64,000 nt of DNA, from contig NZ_RWIU01000001.1 of the NCBI RefSeq assembly GCF_003944765.1, positions 62,001-126,000 of the forward strand, given 5' to 3'. This document shows, piece after piece, positions 32,216-40,647 of the stretch. Origin of the DNA: Hymenobacter perfusus (lineage in GTDB: Bacteria > Bacteroidota > Bacteroidia > Cytophagales > Hymenobacteraceae). Position numbers and translations under genes: made by a program. Numbering within the stretch: the first letter of the stretch is position 1; every line of letters begins with the position of its first letter. Under the pieces are notes generated by a model. It was given only the letters and a program-made list of their open reading frames with translations, was not told where the DNA came from and ran no database searches.

Positions 32216-33298
32216 TTACGCAACAACGGCCGGAGTAGCCGCCTGCCGCTGCAACTTAGTAGCCCGACGGTAAGCCACTATTCCCAAGAACTGCACGCCG
32301 AACAACAAGGTGGCCAATGTGAGGTGTATAGGCTGGACAGCCGCTGGGAAGGAAAAGTAGGTCAGTAGGATGCCGGCCAGTATCTCCCCTCCTAGCAGTC
32401 CCAGGATAGCCATAGCCAGCTGGTGTAGCCGACGGGAAGGCAAAGCGTACAGCTGGTACGCCACGTACAGGTTTACGAGCAGCAACAGTATCGAAAACGT
32501 ACGGTGAAACCGGAATACACCGCCCAGTTGCTCCACCCAGGTAGCACGGTTCAGGTAATTAGCGGCCGAGGCTACTAAATCCACCTCTTCCCGCACCTGA
32601 GTCCCCAGCACAATCTGCACGAAGGTGAGCAACAGAGCCACCCACAACCAGAGTGTAAGACCTGAGATAGTACGTACTGGCTGTACGTCAACGTATGTAC
32701 CGCGCTGCGAACGGTCCACAGCGTACAGCAGCATAGCTACAATCACTAGGGCTAGCCCCATGTGGATAGTCACCATAATGGGCAGCAGATTGGTAGAAAC
32801 TACCAACGAGCCTAACCAGCCTTGCACACCCGTCAGCAGAAACGACCCAAATGCCAGCCAGAATACCGGCCGGTCTCGTTGCCAGTACGGTAACGCGAAT
32901 AGCACTGTACCGAAGACGAATAGTCCGATCAGAGCTCCTACCAATCGGTTCACATATTCAATCCAGGTTTTAACCGGATTGAAGTCGGTTTCGATGTACT
33001 GTGTAGGATGCGCAAAAATATCCCCTGCCACTTGGTGAAAACCCATCCGCTCCAGTTTCGCCGCCAGCTTCTTATTCTTCTCGACACGTTGCGCCGTGTA
33101 AATTTCTTTGTAGTCGGCTGGCAGTTGGCTGATGTGCGTGGGCGGAATCCACGTCCCGAAACACTTAGGCCAGTCAGGGCATCCCATACCCGAGCCAGTG
33201 CTACGAACAATACCTCCTACCAGAATCAAAATGTACACGGCTACCACTGTCAGGATACCCCAGAAGCGGAAGCGGCGCACGAATGCAGGCGTTACCAT
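32216..33298 (-). CDS. ctaA: Haem A synthase (COX15/CtaA)
   Basis: The 360-residue membrane protein oxidises haem O to haem A. Family features are the first helix followed by GGIVRSTGSGMGCPDWPKCF with its conserved cysteines, EYVNRLVGALIGL with the haem-ligand region, TGVQGWLGSLVVSTNL, a MVTIHMGLALVIV block and, in the second half, LGTQVREEVD and FRFHRTFSILLLLVNL. About eight membrane helices are present. It is the first gene of the accessory operon and is separated from ctaD by two tandem terminators. A palindrome and a possible -7 box lie just ahead of it. Confidence 0.95.
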   Translation of the reverse strand: MVTPAFVRRFRFWGILTVVAVYILILVGGIVRSTGSGMGCPDWPKCFGTWIPPTHISQLPADYKEIYTAQRVEKNKKLAAKLERMGFHQVAGDIFAHPTQYIETDFNPVKTWIEYVNRLVGALIGLFVFGTVLFALPYWQRDRPVFWLAFGSFLLTGVQGWLGSLVVSTNLLPIMVTIHMGLALVIVAMLLYAVDRSQRGTYVDVQPVRTISGLTLWLWVALLLTFVQIVLGTQVREEVDLVASAANYLNRATWVEQLGGVFRFHRTFSILLLLVNLYVAYQLYALPSRRLHQLAMAILGLLGGEILAGILLTYFSFPAAVQPIHLTLATLLFGVQFLGIVAYRRATKLQRQAATPAVVA

Positions 33299-33323
33299 GC
33301 GTTACTGTTGTGTGCGGATGAAG

Positions 33324-33354
33324 TCAAGATACAAACCGCCTGGCAGGCGGTTTG
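33324..33354 (-). promoter_or_regulatory. Possible ctaA promoter box with abutting palindrome
   Basis: On the minus strand TATCTTGA (33331-33324) resembles the -7 box TAnnTTTG and lies 25 bases ahead of the ctaA ATG. Directly upstream is a perfect 9-bp inverted repeat, CAAACCGCC (33332-33340) and GGCGGTTTG (33346-33354), without a T tract on either strand. The position between the -7 and -33 regions would suit an operator, though a simple hairpin leftover from the neighbouring terminators is possible. Confidence 0.35.
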
Positions 33355-33367
33355 CTTAAAAAAAGAA

Positions 33368-33406
33368 GGGAAATCCGTTGTCCGGCACGGCCGGTCCGGA
33401 TTTCCC
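33368..33406 (-). terminator. Second of two tandem terminators after ctaD
   Basis: GGGAAATCCG (33368-33377) pairs with CGGATTTCCC (33397-33406), and an inner stem CCGGC/GCCGG extends it. On the minus strand the stem is followed by TTCTTTTTTT. It backs up the terminator at 33420-33454. Confidence 0.82.
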
Positions 33407-33419
33407 TTTTGCAGGCAAT

Positions 33420-33454
33420 AAAAAGGGCCGCCGTAAGTACAGCGGCCCTTTTTT
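33420..33454 (-). terminator. First of two tandem terminators after ctaD
   Basis: AAAAAGGGCCGC (33420-33431) pairs with GCGGCCCTTTTT (33442-33453) with a 10-base loop and T runs on both strands. It begins 24 bases beyond the ctaD stop and would end the long act-cta transcript. A 19-base palindrome (33462-33480, TAAGTGTCTAAGACACTTA) lies between it and the ctaD stop codon, which it overlaps. Confidence 0.9.
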
Positions 33455-33477
33455 AAGAGGCTAAGTGTCTAAGACAC

Positions 33478-35337
33478 TTATTCCATTTCCCGCTCGTACG
33501 GCAGATTCGAAGACTGGGTCTGCGAATAGGGTACGGTCTGCGGAATGAAATCTTCAGCAGCACCTGGCTTGCTGTAGTCGTAAGGCCAGCGGTGAACGGC
33601 CGGAATAGCACCGGGCCAGTTGCCGTGTACAGGCTCTACGGGTGTAGTCCACTCCAGCGTCGTCGAGTTCCAAGGGTTCTCGGTGGCACGACGGCCACGG
33701 AAGATGCTGTAGAAGAAGTTGAAGATGAAGATGAACTGACCAACGAAAGCAATGATAGCAGCAATCGAAATGAACTTGTTCAGGTCAGCAAACTGGCTGA
33801 ACGTGTCGAAGCCAGTCCAAGCATAATAACGACGGGGGAAGCCAGCAATACCTACGTAGTGCATTGGCAGGAACACCAAGTACACACCGATAAACGTCAG
33901 CCAGAAGTGAATGTACCCCAGTTTCTCGTCCATCATCCGACCGAACATCTTAGGGAACCAGTGATATACACCAGCCCACAGACCGAAGAAGGCCGATGAA
34001 CCCATTACCAAGTGGAAGTGAGCCACCACGAAGTACGTGTTGTGCATCTGAATATCGAGAGCAGCGTTACCAAGTACGATACCCGTCAGACCACCAGCAA
34101 TGAACAGCGACACGAAACCGATAGAGAACAACATAGCCGTTGTGAAACGGATATTACCACGCCACAGAGTAGCCAGCCAGTTGAAAGTCTTCACTGCCGA
34201 AGGAACGGCAATAATCAGCGTCAGGAACATGAAGACGGAACCCAGGAATGGGTTCATGCCAGTCACGAACATGTGGTGAGCCCACACAATGAAAGACAGC
34301 AGGGAAATACCAAGCAGCGAACCAATCATAGCGCGGTAGCCGAAGATGGGCTTACGAGCATTGGTGGCCAAGATTTCCGATACCATGCCCATAGCAGGCA
34401 TGATTACGATATACACCTCGGGGTGACCCAGGAACCAGAACAAGTGCTGGAACAGGATGGGCGAACCGCCCGTATTTGGCAACGCCTGACCAGCAATGTA
34501 GATGTCAGACAGGAAGAACGATGTACCGAACGAACGGTCAAAGATCAGCAGCAATGCAGCCGAGAACAAAACGGGGAACGAGAGCAGACCCAAGATAGCC
34601 GTCAGGAAGAACGACCAGATGGTCAGCGGCAGTTTGCTCATGCTCATGCCCTGAGTACGCAGGTTAATTACCGTAGTGATGTAGTTAACACCACCCAGCA
34701 ACTGCGACACGATGAAGAGTGCCATCGACACCAGCCATAACGTCTGACCAGCACCGGAACCCGAAATAGCCTGTGGCAAAGCTGACAGCGGCGGATATAT
34801 TGTCCAACCAGCAGCAGCCGGACCCGTTTCAATGAACAGTGAGCTGAACATCACCACACTGGAAGCAAAGAAGAACCAGTACGAAAGCATGTTCATAAAG
34901 CCCGAAGCCATGTCGCGAGCACCAATCTGCAGAGGAATCAGGAAGTTCGAGAACGTACCCGATAGACCAGCCGTCAGTACAAAGAACACCATGATAGTTC
35001 CGTGCATGGTTACCAAAGCCAGATAGAACTCTGGGTTCAGCTTACCAGCTTCAATCCATTTCCCTAGGAAAGGCTTAAGCCATTCCATAGTAGCGTCGGG
35101 CCAGCCGAGTTGCAGACGAAACAAGCTTGACAGCGTACCACCGATGATTGCCCAAAAAATACCCGTAATCAGGAATTGTTTTGCAATGTATTTATGGTCA
35201 GTGCTGAAAACGTATTTCGACAAAAAGCCCTGCTCGTGGTGCTCGTGTTCGTCGTGGTGCGCATGCTCATCGTGCTGAACACCGGGCTGAGTAGCGCCAA
35301 TGCCGCCTTGCACTTGAGTTGGTAGGTTAGCAGCCAT
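33478..35337 (-). CDS. ctaD: Cytochrome c oxidase subunit I
   Basis: The 619-residue protein is the catalytic subunit of an aa3-type haem-copper oxidase. A His/Glu-rich cytoplasmic start (DEHAHHDEHEHHEQG) precedes twelve membrane helices. Visible active-site elements are HPEVYIVIMPAMGMVSEIL, with the His-Tyr pair of the CuB site, WAHHMFVTGMNPFLG, with the two further CuB histidines, and YFVVAHFHLVMGSSAFFGL, with the haem a3 and haem a ligands. The start is ATG 35337; a longer version to 35385 runs into the end of ctaC. It follows ctaC by 25 bases and ends at two tandem terminators. Confidence 0.97.
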   Translation of the reverse strand: MAANLPTQVQGGIGATQPGVQHDEHAHHDEHEHHEQGFLSKYVFSTDHKYIAKQFLITGIFWAIIGGTLSSLFRLQLGWPDATMEWLKPFLGKWIEAGKLNPEFYLALVTMHGTIMVFFVLTAGLSGTFSNFLIPLQIGARDMASGFMNMLSYWFFFASSVVMFSSLFIETGPAAAGWTIYPPLSALPQAISGSGAGQTLWLVSMALFIVSQLLGGVNYITTVINLRTQGMSMSKLPLTIWSFFLTAILGLLSFPVLFSAALLLIFDRSFGTSFFLSDIYIAGQALPNTGGSPILFQHLFWFLGHPEVYIVIMPAMGMVSEILATNARKPIFGYRAMIGSLLGISLLSFIVWAHHMFVTGMNPFLGSVFMFLTLIIAVPSAVKTFNWLATLWRGNIRFTTAMLFSIGFVSLFIAGGLTGIVLGNAALDIQMHNTYFVVAHFHLVMGSSAFFGLWAGVYHWFPKMFGRMMDEKLGYIHFWLTFIGVYLVFLPMHYVGIAGFPRRYYAWTGFDTFSQFADLNKFISIAAIIAFVGQFIFIFNFFYSIFRGRRATENPWNSTTLEWTTPVEPVHGNWPGAIPAVHRWPYDYSKPGAAEDFIPQTVPYSQTQSSNLPYEREME

Positions 35338-35362
35338 AAAGGAAGCGTGCAGTTTAGTTAGA

Positions 35363-36436
35363 TTAGAGCGAAGCCTTAGCAGCAACAGGTACTACAGTAG
35401 CAGCGGCCTGAGTTGCTGATACCTTCTCAACCATTTTATCCGACTTCTGTTTGAAGCTGGCCAATACATCCGGGTTTTGCTCCGAGAATGATTTCTGCTG
35501 GGCGAACCAAGCAACATAATCATCCGGCTCATCTACCACGATGTTCAGCTTCATAGCGAAGTGACCCCGACCACAGATCTGATTGCAAGCCAATTCGTAG
35601 TTGAATTTTGGGTTGCCAGTCTGTGCACGCATCTCGTCCGTAGTCTTGATAGGCGTAAACCAGAATTTGGTCGGCATGCCAGGTACCGCATACATCTGCA
35701 CGCGAAAATGCGGCATATACACAGCGTGCAATACATCACGCGAGCGGATCTTCAACAGTACTGGATGGCCTTTGGGAACGTGAATTTCCGGAGCCACAAA
35801 ATCATCAATGCCGTTCTGATCACTCAAATCGAAGCCGAATTCGTTAGTAGCATCAATTAAGCGGTAGTTAACGACGCCCAATTTCAAGTCACGACCTGGG
35901 TAACGTACCAACCAGTTGAACTGCTTGCCCATCACTTCCAGTACTACGGCATCTTTGGGAGCAGGACCGGTAATGCGCGTCCACTCTTTCCAACCGGCAA
36001 ACACGAGCCCAGCCATCACGATGGCTGGAATCAGGGTCCAGATAACTTCAATCTTGTTGTTATGCGGAAAAAAGAAAGCCCGACGGTCTTCCTTATACTG
36101 GTATTTGTATGAGTAAACGAAGAGCAGGACCTGCGTCAGAGTGAACACAATGCCCAGAATGATCATTGTAGTCCAGAACATGCGCTCAGTAGCAATACCA
36201 TGCACCGAGGCAATCGGGGGATTCATCTTGTCGTAGTTATCGATGAACGACCATGCGAAGGCCGCACCACCAACTACCAGAAAGACGATACACAGGATGG
36301 CGTTTACGCGGTTGCTCACCCCTACTTCGCGGGTTGAGCTGCCCGAAAAAATGGAGGTCAGAATCTGGAGACGAAACAGCAGGCCGAATACGACCAACAG
36401 CAACGCCAACACCAGAACAATACCAAGAGTAGTCAT
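35363..36436 (-). CDS. ctaC: Cytochrome c oxidase subunit II (CuA)
   Basis: The 357-residue protein has an N-terminal membrane helix (LGIVLVLALLLVVFGLLF), a second and a third helix (INAILCIVFLVVGGAAFAWS-like segment and TTMIILGIVFTLTQVLLFVY), and a cupredoxin domain. The CuA ligands are clear: HAVYMPHFRVQ with the first His, then ACNQICGRGHFAMK with both Cys, the second His and Met. An Ala/Ser-rich C-terminal tail follows. It has no CxxCH haem motif, so electron entry must come from a separate cytochrome c domain such as that in ActA or ActE. The inverted repeat at 36448 separates it from actF. Confidence 0.96.
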   Translation of the reverse strand: MTTLGIVLVLALLLVVFGLLFRLQILTSIFSGSSTREVGVSNRVNAILCIVFLVVGGAAFAWSFIDNYDKMNPPIASVHGIATERMFWTTMIILGIVFTLTQVLLFVYSYKYQYKEDRRAFFFPHNNKIEVIWTLIPAIVMAGLVFAGWKEWTRITGPAPKDAVVLEVMGKQFNWLVRYPGRDLKLGVVNYRLIDATNEFGFDLSDQNGIDDFVAPEIHVPKGHPVLLKIRSRDVLHAVYMPHFRVQMYAVPGMPTKFWFTPIKTTDEMRAQTGNPKFNYELACNQICGRGHFAMKLNIVVDEPDDYVAWFAQQKSFSEQNPDVLASFKQKSDKMVEKVSATQAAATVVPVAAKASL

Positions 36437-36447
36437 TAGCAGAATGT

Positions 36448-36513
36448 AGAAGTGAGAGTTGAGAGGTTAGAAGTGAGAGCCTGTTATACTGTACAGTCTA
36501 ACTTCTCACTTCT
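36448..36513. repeat. Inverted repeat with AGAAGTGAGA core (copy 2)
   Basis: AGAAGTGAGA occurs twice, at 36448-36457 and 36469-36478, and its complement TCTCACTTCT at 36504-36513, flanked by CTAAC. It occupies the 95-base gap between actF and ctaC and could form a hairpin with either left copy. Confidence 0.82.
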
Positions 36514-36531
36514 CAATACTCATGTCTGAAT

Positions 36532-37845
36532 TTAGGTGGTATGGTGGATGCTCTCATCCAAGAACGGATGATGAATCGGTACCAGAGAAGCCTGCGACAG
36601 GCGTTTGGTCATCAAGGTCAGGAATGCACCCAGGAAAATAAGGGCCACGCCAATCTCAATTACAAACCCGTTTTCGGCCTTCATTGTTCCGGGCATGATA
36701 GCCAAGTAGAAGTCCGACCAGTGGCCAATCAGGATGGCGATGCTCACAATCTTCAGCATGATCATCTGACGCTTGGCGTCGCGGGTCATCAATACTAGGA
36801 AGGGAAACACGAAATTGATTGCCAAGTTGCCAAAGAACATCCACGTGTACTGGCCGTTGAAGCCACCCAAACGCTGGTTGAAGTAAACCGACTCTTCCGG
36901 AATGTTAGCGTACCAGATCAACATGAACTGGGAGAACCATACGTAGGTCCAGAAGATGCTGAAGCCGAACATGAACTTGCCCAAGTCATGCAGATGGCCT
37001 TCTTTCACCCACCGCAGATAACCGGCCTGCTTAAGCAGAATGGTGCACAACGTAATAGCTGCCAAACCCGACACCCACCAAGAGGCGAAGATGTACCAGC
37101 CGAACATGGTGGAGAACCAGTGCGTATCAACCGACATTACCCAGTCCCAAGCCGCAATGGGCGAAGAAACTGCGTAGATTACCAGGAATAGAGCCGCTAC
37201 GTTAATGCTTTTGTGGAAGTACTCAGTACCGCCATTTAAGTCTTCTGCCAGTGACAGGTCGCGCAGCTTTTTGGTAAAAAAGGCCCATAGACCAAGGAAC
37301 AAGACCATGCGAATCAGATAGAACGGCATGTTCAGGAAACCTGACTTGCCGGCAATTATTTCGTCGTAGTTCTCATTGCCCTTCTCCATGATGCCCGGAA
37401 GCGTCCAATGGAAGATATCATGGTTGATCAGGCTAATGCCAAATACAACAATCATGATAACCAAGCCAGGCAGCAGCCAAGCACTAAGAGCTTCAGCTAC
37501 GCGCTTTACTAACACCGACCAACCAGCGTAAGCCACGTACTGGATAGCAACGAACACCGTTCCGATGGAGGCTACCCCCGTGAAGAATACGTTATTGTGC
37601 CAAAGGCTTACAATAAGCCGTTTGAGCCACGGCGCGCTGCCATGATGTTCGGCTGCGCCATGAGCGGCACCGTGGGCCGCAGCACCCGCTTCGTGGTGCG
37701 CGCCAATGCCCATCATGGACATGATGATACCAACCACGAGCAGAACAACGCCTGCCACCATGATGAGCATGAAGTTTTTACGGGTTCCCGGCGTAACCTC
37801 CAGGTATTCAGCCGTAACGCTTTCTTGATGCGTCAGAGTTGCCAT
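36532..37845 (-). CDS. actF: Alternative complex III subunit ActF
   Basis: The 437-residue membrane protein belongs to the quinol:cytochrome c oxidoreductase subunit family that ends act operons. It has about ten helices, starting with NFMLIMVAGVVLLVVGIIMSMM; a His/Ala-rich loop (AHHEAGAAAHGAAHGAAEHH) separates the first two. Conserved-looking parts include WYIFASWWVSGLAAITLCTI and AINFVFPFLVLMTRDAKRQM. In the known complex III structures ActF is a truncated NrfD-like partner of ActC. It follows actE by 9 bases and precedes ctaC, which places the quinol oxidase complex next to the terminal oxidase genes, as expected for a supercomplex. Confidence 0.92.
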   Translation of the reverse strand: MATLTHQESVTAEYLEVTPGTRKNFMLIMVAGVVLLVVGIIMSMMGIGAHHEAGAAAHGAAHGAAEHHGSAPWLKRLIVSLWHNNVFFTGVASIGTVFVAIQYVAYAGWSVLVKRVAEALSAWLLPGLVIMIVVFGISLINHDIFHWTLPGIMEKGNENYDEIIAGKSGFLNMPFYLIRMVLFLGLWAFFTKKLRDLSLAEDLNGGTEYFHKSINVAALFLVIYAVSSPIAAWDWVMSVDTHWFSTMFGWYIFASWWVSGLAAITLCTILLKQAGYLRWVKEGHLHDLGKFMFGFSIFWTYVWFSQFMLIWYANIPEESVYFNQRLGGFNGQYTWMFFGNLAINFVFPFLVLMTRDAKRQMIMLKIVSIAILIGHWSDFYLAIMPGTMKAENGFVIEIGVALIFLGAFLTLMTKRLSQASLVPIHHPFLDESIHHTT

Positions 37846-37854
37846 AGAAGTAGA

Positions 37855-38598
37855 TTAAATCGCCGTTCCGTTATTTGCTTTATCCCCCTGCCCTGGAGTT
37901 TCCGATGCTTTGTCGGAACCAGCCTTGGTAGGATTCTCTTTCATCTGCCCCGACGTAGTCGTGGAGTCAGCCGTCGGCACGTTGGCTTGAGCACCACCGG
38001 TTTTCACCATATCGGCTAAACCATCGGCACCCTTACCAAGTTGCAGAGCACGTACATACATGGCAATCTTCCAGCGTTCCTCAGGGTTTACCTGGGAGCC
38101 ATGCGGCATCATGCGGTTACGTCCCCACTGAATCACGTGGTAAATGTGCCCGTCGTTCATGGTTTTGTAGGCACCTGCCGAGTAGTTAGGTACCCCTTTG
38201 AACTTGGCGCCTACCGGACCGTCACCGGCTCCACCTTCGCCGTGGCAATGCTGGCAATTGCGTGAGTACAGTACTTTACCTTCCTCCAGGTTTTCCTTGG
38301 TATAAGGAAACGGGTTGCGCAAAGTGGTTTCAGCAGTAGCCACATCGTCTTTGGCAATGTGGGTGTAATATGTGGCTTTACCCCGGGCTACTGTGCCCAC
38401 CGCGGGGGTGCGCTCATTGATGCCCATTGGGTTGATGGTGTTGGCATTGACCTGACGCAACGGGTCGTACGGGATACCTTCGTACATCTCCGGAGCGTAC
38501 TCCAGACCAGGGTCATCGGCGCGGTTGCAGGCGGTGGTGAACACCGATGCCAGCAGAACCGCCGACGCTTGCAGAGTTAGTTTCAGCGAGTGCGTCAT
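37855..38598 (-). CDS. actE: Alternative complex III subunit ActE, mono-haem cytochrome c lipoprotein
   Basis: The 247-residue protein has a lipoprotein signal (ASVFTTAC, Cys24), so it should be anchored to a membrane by lipid. It contains one CxxCH haem site in YSRNCQHCHGEGGAGDGPVG (near residue 115) and a downstream Met ligand region (GRNRMMPHGSQV). GMPYDPLR-like wording near the start (EGIPYDPLRQ) and INPMGINERTPAVGTVARG match ActE of other Bacteroidota. The last 55 residues are a low-complexity Thr/Ser/Lys tail. The ATG overlaps the actD stop codon by one base, indicating translational coupling. Confidence 0.94.
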   Translation of the reverse strand: MTHSLKLTLQASAVLLASVFTTACNRADDPGLEYAPEMYEGIPYDPLRQVNANTINPMGINERTPAVGTVARGKATYYTHIAKDDVATAETTLRNPFPYTKENLEEGKVLYSRNCQHCHGEGGAGDGPVGAKFKGVPNYSAGAYKTMNDGHIYHVIQWGRNRMMPHGSQVNPEERWKIAMYVRALQLGKGADGLADMVKTGGAQANVPTADSTTTSGQMKENPTKAGSDKASETPGQGDKANNGTAI

Positions 38599-39122
38599 TA
38601 GAACTTAGACATTTCTTTTTGGTTCACCTCCGAAGCCCCGTTGTCACGCAACAGCTGGGTCAGCTTGGTCATATCGGTGTTTTCATTCACCTCAATGGCC
38701 ACTACAAACTTGTCGTCGGTAGAGCGGACATCCAGTACTGGCGTCTTCCAGCGTGGATAGAGTTTGCTGATGGTATAGAAGGTAATTACCATACCGTGGC
38801 AGCAGAAAAGTACCGTTAACTCGAACGATACCGGGATGAAAGCCGGTAGCGCAATGTGGGGTTTACCACCGATGATCATCGGCCAGTCGAAGCCCAGCGT
38901 GTAGATCTGCAGCCACAGGGCGAAGCACAGACCCGTCAGACCGAAGAAGAAGGCCGCAATGGGCAGACGGGAACGTTCGATACCGAGAGCATCATCCATC
39001 CCGTGAATTGGGAATGGCGTGAATACTTCGTAGATCTTAACGCCCGCTTCGCGGACGTTTTCAACGGCGTGCAGCAGCACGTCTTCGTCGTCGAAGATGC
39101 CGAGGGCGAAGCGCTTAGTCAT
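38598..39122 (-). CDS. actD: Alternative complex III subunit ActD (DUF3341)
   Basis: The 174-residue protein is a complete DUF3341 protein: [23 protein letters not shown] near the start, the [15 protein letters not shown] motif, and two membrane helices ([20 protein letters not shown] and [20 protein letters not shown]). A ferredoxin-like soluble end ([20 protein letters not shown]) follows. ActD is a small peripheral or membrane subunit of the complex without cofactors. It overlaps actC by 8 bases and actE by one base, so the three are likely to be translated as a unit. Confidence 0.95.
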   Translation of the reverse strand: MTKRFALGIFDDEDVLLHAVENVREAGVKIYEVFTPFPIHGMDDALGIERSRLPIAAFFFGLTGLCFALWLQIYTLGFDWPMIIGGKPHIALPAFIPVSFELTVLFCCHGMVITFYTISKLYPRWKTPVLDVRSTDDKFVVAIEVNENTDMTKLTQLLRDNGASEVNQKEMSKF

Positions 39123-40572
39123 GCTTATCGTAGTTTACAGAGGCCGAGGCGGGAACTCCGTGGGTGGTAGCAGGCTGATGAGCGTGGTGGGCAGCGTCAT
39201 GACCAGTATAGGTCGGGCCGTTGTCCACTGTATATTTCAGTACCGACTTCACTTCTGCCATGTTGATTACCGGGAAGAATTTGGCAAACAACAGGAACAG
39301 GGTAAAGAACAGACCGATAGTACCAACGTAGATGCCGATGTCGATAATAGTGGGCGAGAACATAGCCCAGCTCGACGGCAGGTAGTCACGGTGTAGCGAG
39401 GTTACGATAATCACGAAACGCTCGAACCACATCCCAATGTTCACAATAATCGACAGGATGAAGGTCAGCGGAATGCTGTAACGCACCCGACGGAACCACA
39501 CCAGCTGCGGGGTAATTACGTTGCAGGTCATCATCGACCAGTAAGCCCACCAGTAAGGACCGGTAGCACGGTTGATGAAAGCGTACTGCTCGAATTCTAC
39601 GCCCGAGTACCAGGCAATGAAGAATTCCGTGATGTAAGCCACACCTACAATCGAGCCCGTAATCATCATGATTTTATTCATGAGGGCAATGTGCTCGATG
39701 GTGATGTAATCTTCCAGCTTAAATACTACCCGGGTAATGAGCATCAGCGTCAGTACCATGGCGAAGCCGGAGAAGATGGCACCAGCTACGAAGTAAGGAG
39801 GGAAGATGGTGGTGTGCCAGCCCGGTACAACCGAGGTAGCAAAGTCCATCGATACAATGGTGTGTACCGAAAGTACCAGCGGCGTCGAAACGCCAGCTAA
39901 AATCAGCGAAACCGTTTCGTAACGGCTCCAGTGCTTGGCCGAGCCTTTCCAGCCGAAGCTCAGCAACGAATAAGCTACTTTAGCAATTGGACCTTTGGCC
40001 CGGTCACGGATAGTAGCGAAGTCGGGTACCAGACCGGTGTACCAGAATACCAACGACACCGAGAAGTAGGTCGAAATGGCGAATACGTCCCACAGCAGCG
40101 GCGAGTTGAAGTTCACCCACAGGGACCCAAAGGTGTTTTGCAGCGGGAAAACCCAGAAAGCCAGCCACGGACGGCCCATGTGCAGAACCGGGAACATAGC
40201 GGCGCAGATTACGGCGAAAATCGTCATAGCTTCTGCGGCACGGTTGATGGAGGTACGCCACTTCTGACGGAACAGCAGCAATACGGCCGAAATCAGCGTG
40301 CCGGCGTGACCAATACCTACCCACCACACGAAGTTGGTGATGTCCCAGGCCCAGCCAACGGTTTTGTTCAGACCCCACTCCCCGATACCGTACCAGAGAG
40401 TGCGGTATACCGAGTAGAAGAAGACACCGAGGAGCAGAAGGGCGACGCTCAGGGCCGCCATCCACCGAACATTCGGGGCGGCTTCTACCTGGCGGCACAC
40501 GTCCTGGGTGACGTCGTGGTACGTTTTCCCCCCGGTAACGAGCGGCTCCCGTACAGGCGATACGTGCTGCAT
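39115..40572 (-). CDS. actC: Alternative complex III subunit ActC (NrfD-like quinol-binding)
   Basis: The 485-residue protein has about ten membrane helices of the NrfD/PsrC type, including [37 protein letters not shown] and [26 protein letters not shown]. The residues WVGIGHAGT and the HTIVSMDF...PGWH block are typical of ActC and line the quinol site in related complexes. Its partner ActB is encoded just upstream, ActD downstream with an 8-base overlap. The start is ATG 40572; starting at 40608 adds twelve non-conserved residues. A hairpin lies in the 75-base gap between actB and actC. Confidence 0.95.
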   Translation of the reverse strand: MQHVSPVREPLVTGGKTYHDVTQDVCRQVEAAPNVRWMAALSVALLLLGVFFYSVYRTLWYGIGEWGLNKTVGWAWDITNFVWWVGIGHAGTLISAVLLLFRQKWRTSINRAAEAMTIFAVICAAMFPVLHMGRPWLAFWVFPLQNTFGSLWVNFNSPLLWDVFAISTYFSVSLVFWYTGLVPDFATIRDRAKGPIAKVAYSLLSFGWKGSAKHWSRYETVSLILAGVSTPLVLSVHTIVSMDFATSVVPGWHTTIFPPYFVAGAIFSGFAMVLTLMLITRVVFKLEDYITIEHIALMNKIMMITGSIVGVAYITEFFIAWYSGVEFEQYAFINRATGPYWWAYWSMMTCNVITPQLVWFRRVRYSIPLTFILSIIVNIGMWFERFVIIVTSLHRDYLPSSWAMFSPTIIDIGIYVGTIGLFFTLFLLFAKFFPVINMAEVKSVLKYTVDNGPTYTGHDAAHHAHQPATTHGVPASASVNYDKHD

Positions 40573-40598
40573 AGTTTTTGGACTTAAAGGAGTAAAGA

Positions 40599-40635
40599 GG
40601 GAGGGCAATAGTGCGGTAGGCTCTTCTGCCCTCCC
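40599..40635 (-). repeat. Hairpin between actB and actC
   Basis: GGGAGGGCA (about 40600-40608) and TGCCCTCCC (40627-40635) form a 9-bp stem with an 18-base loop. On the minus strand no T run follows at once, so it is more likely an mRNA stability or processing element than a terminator. Confidence 0.55.
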
Positions 40636-40647
40636 CCGGCTCGGTTT

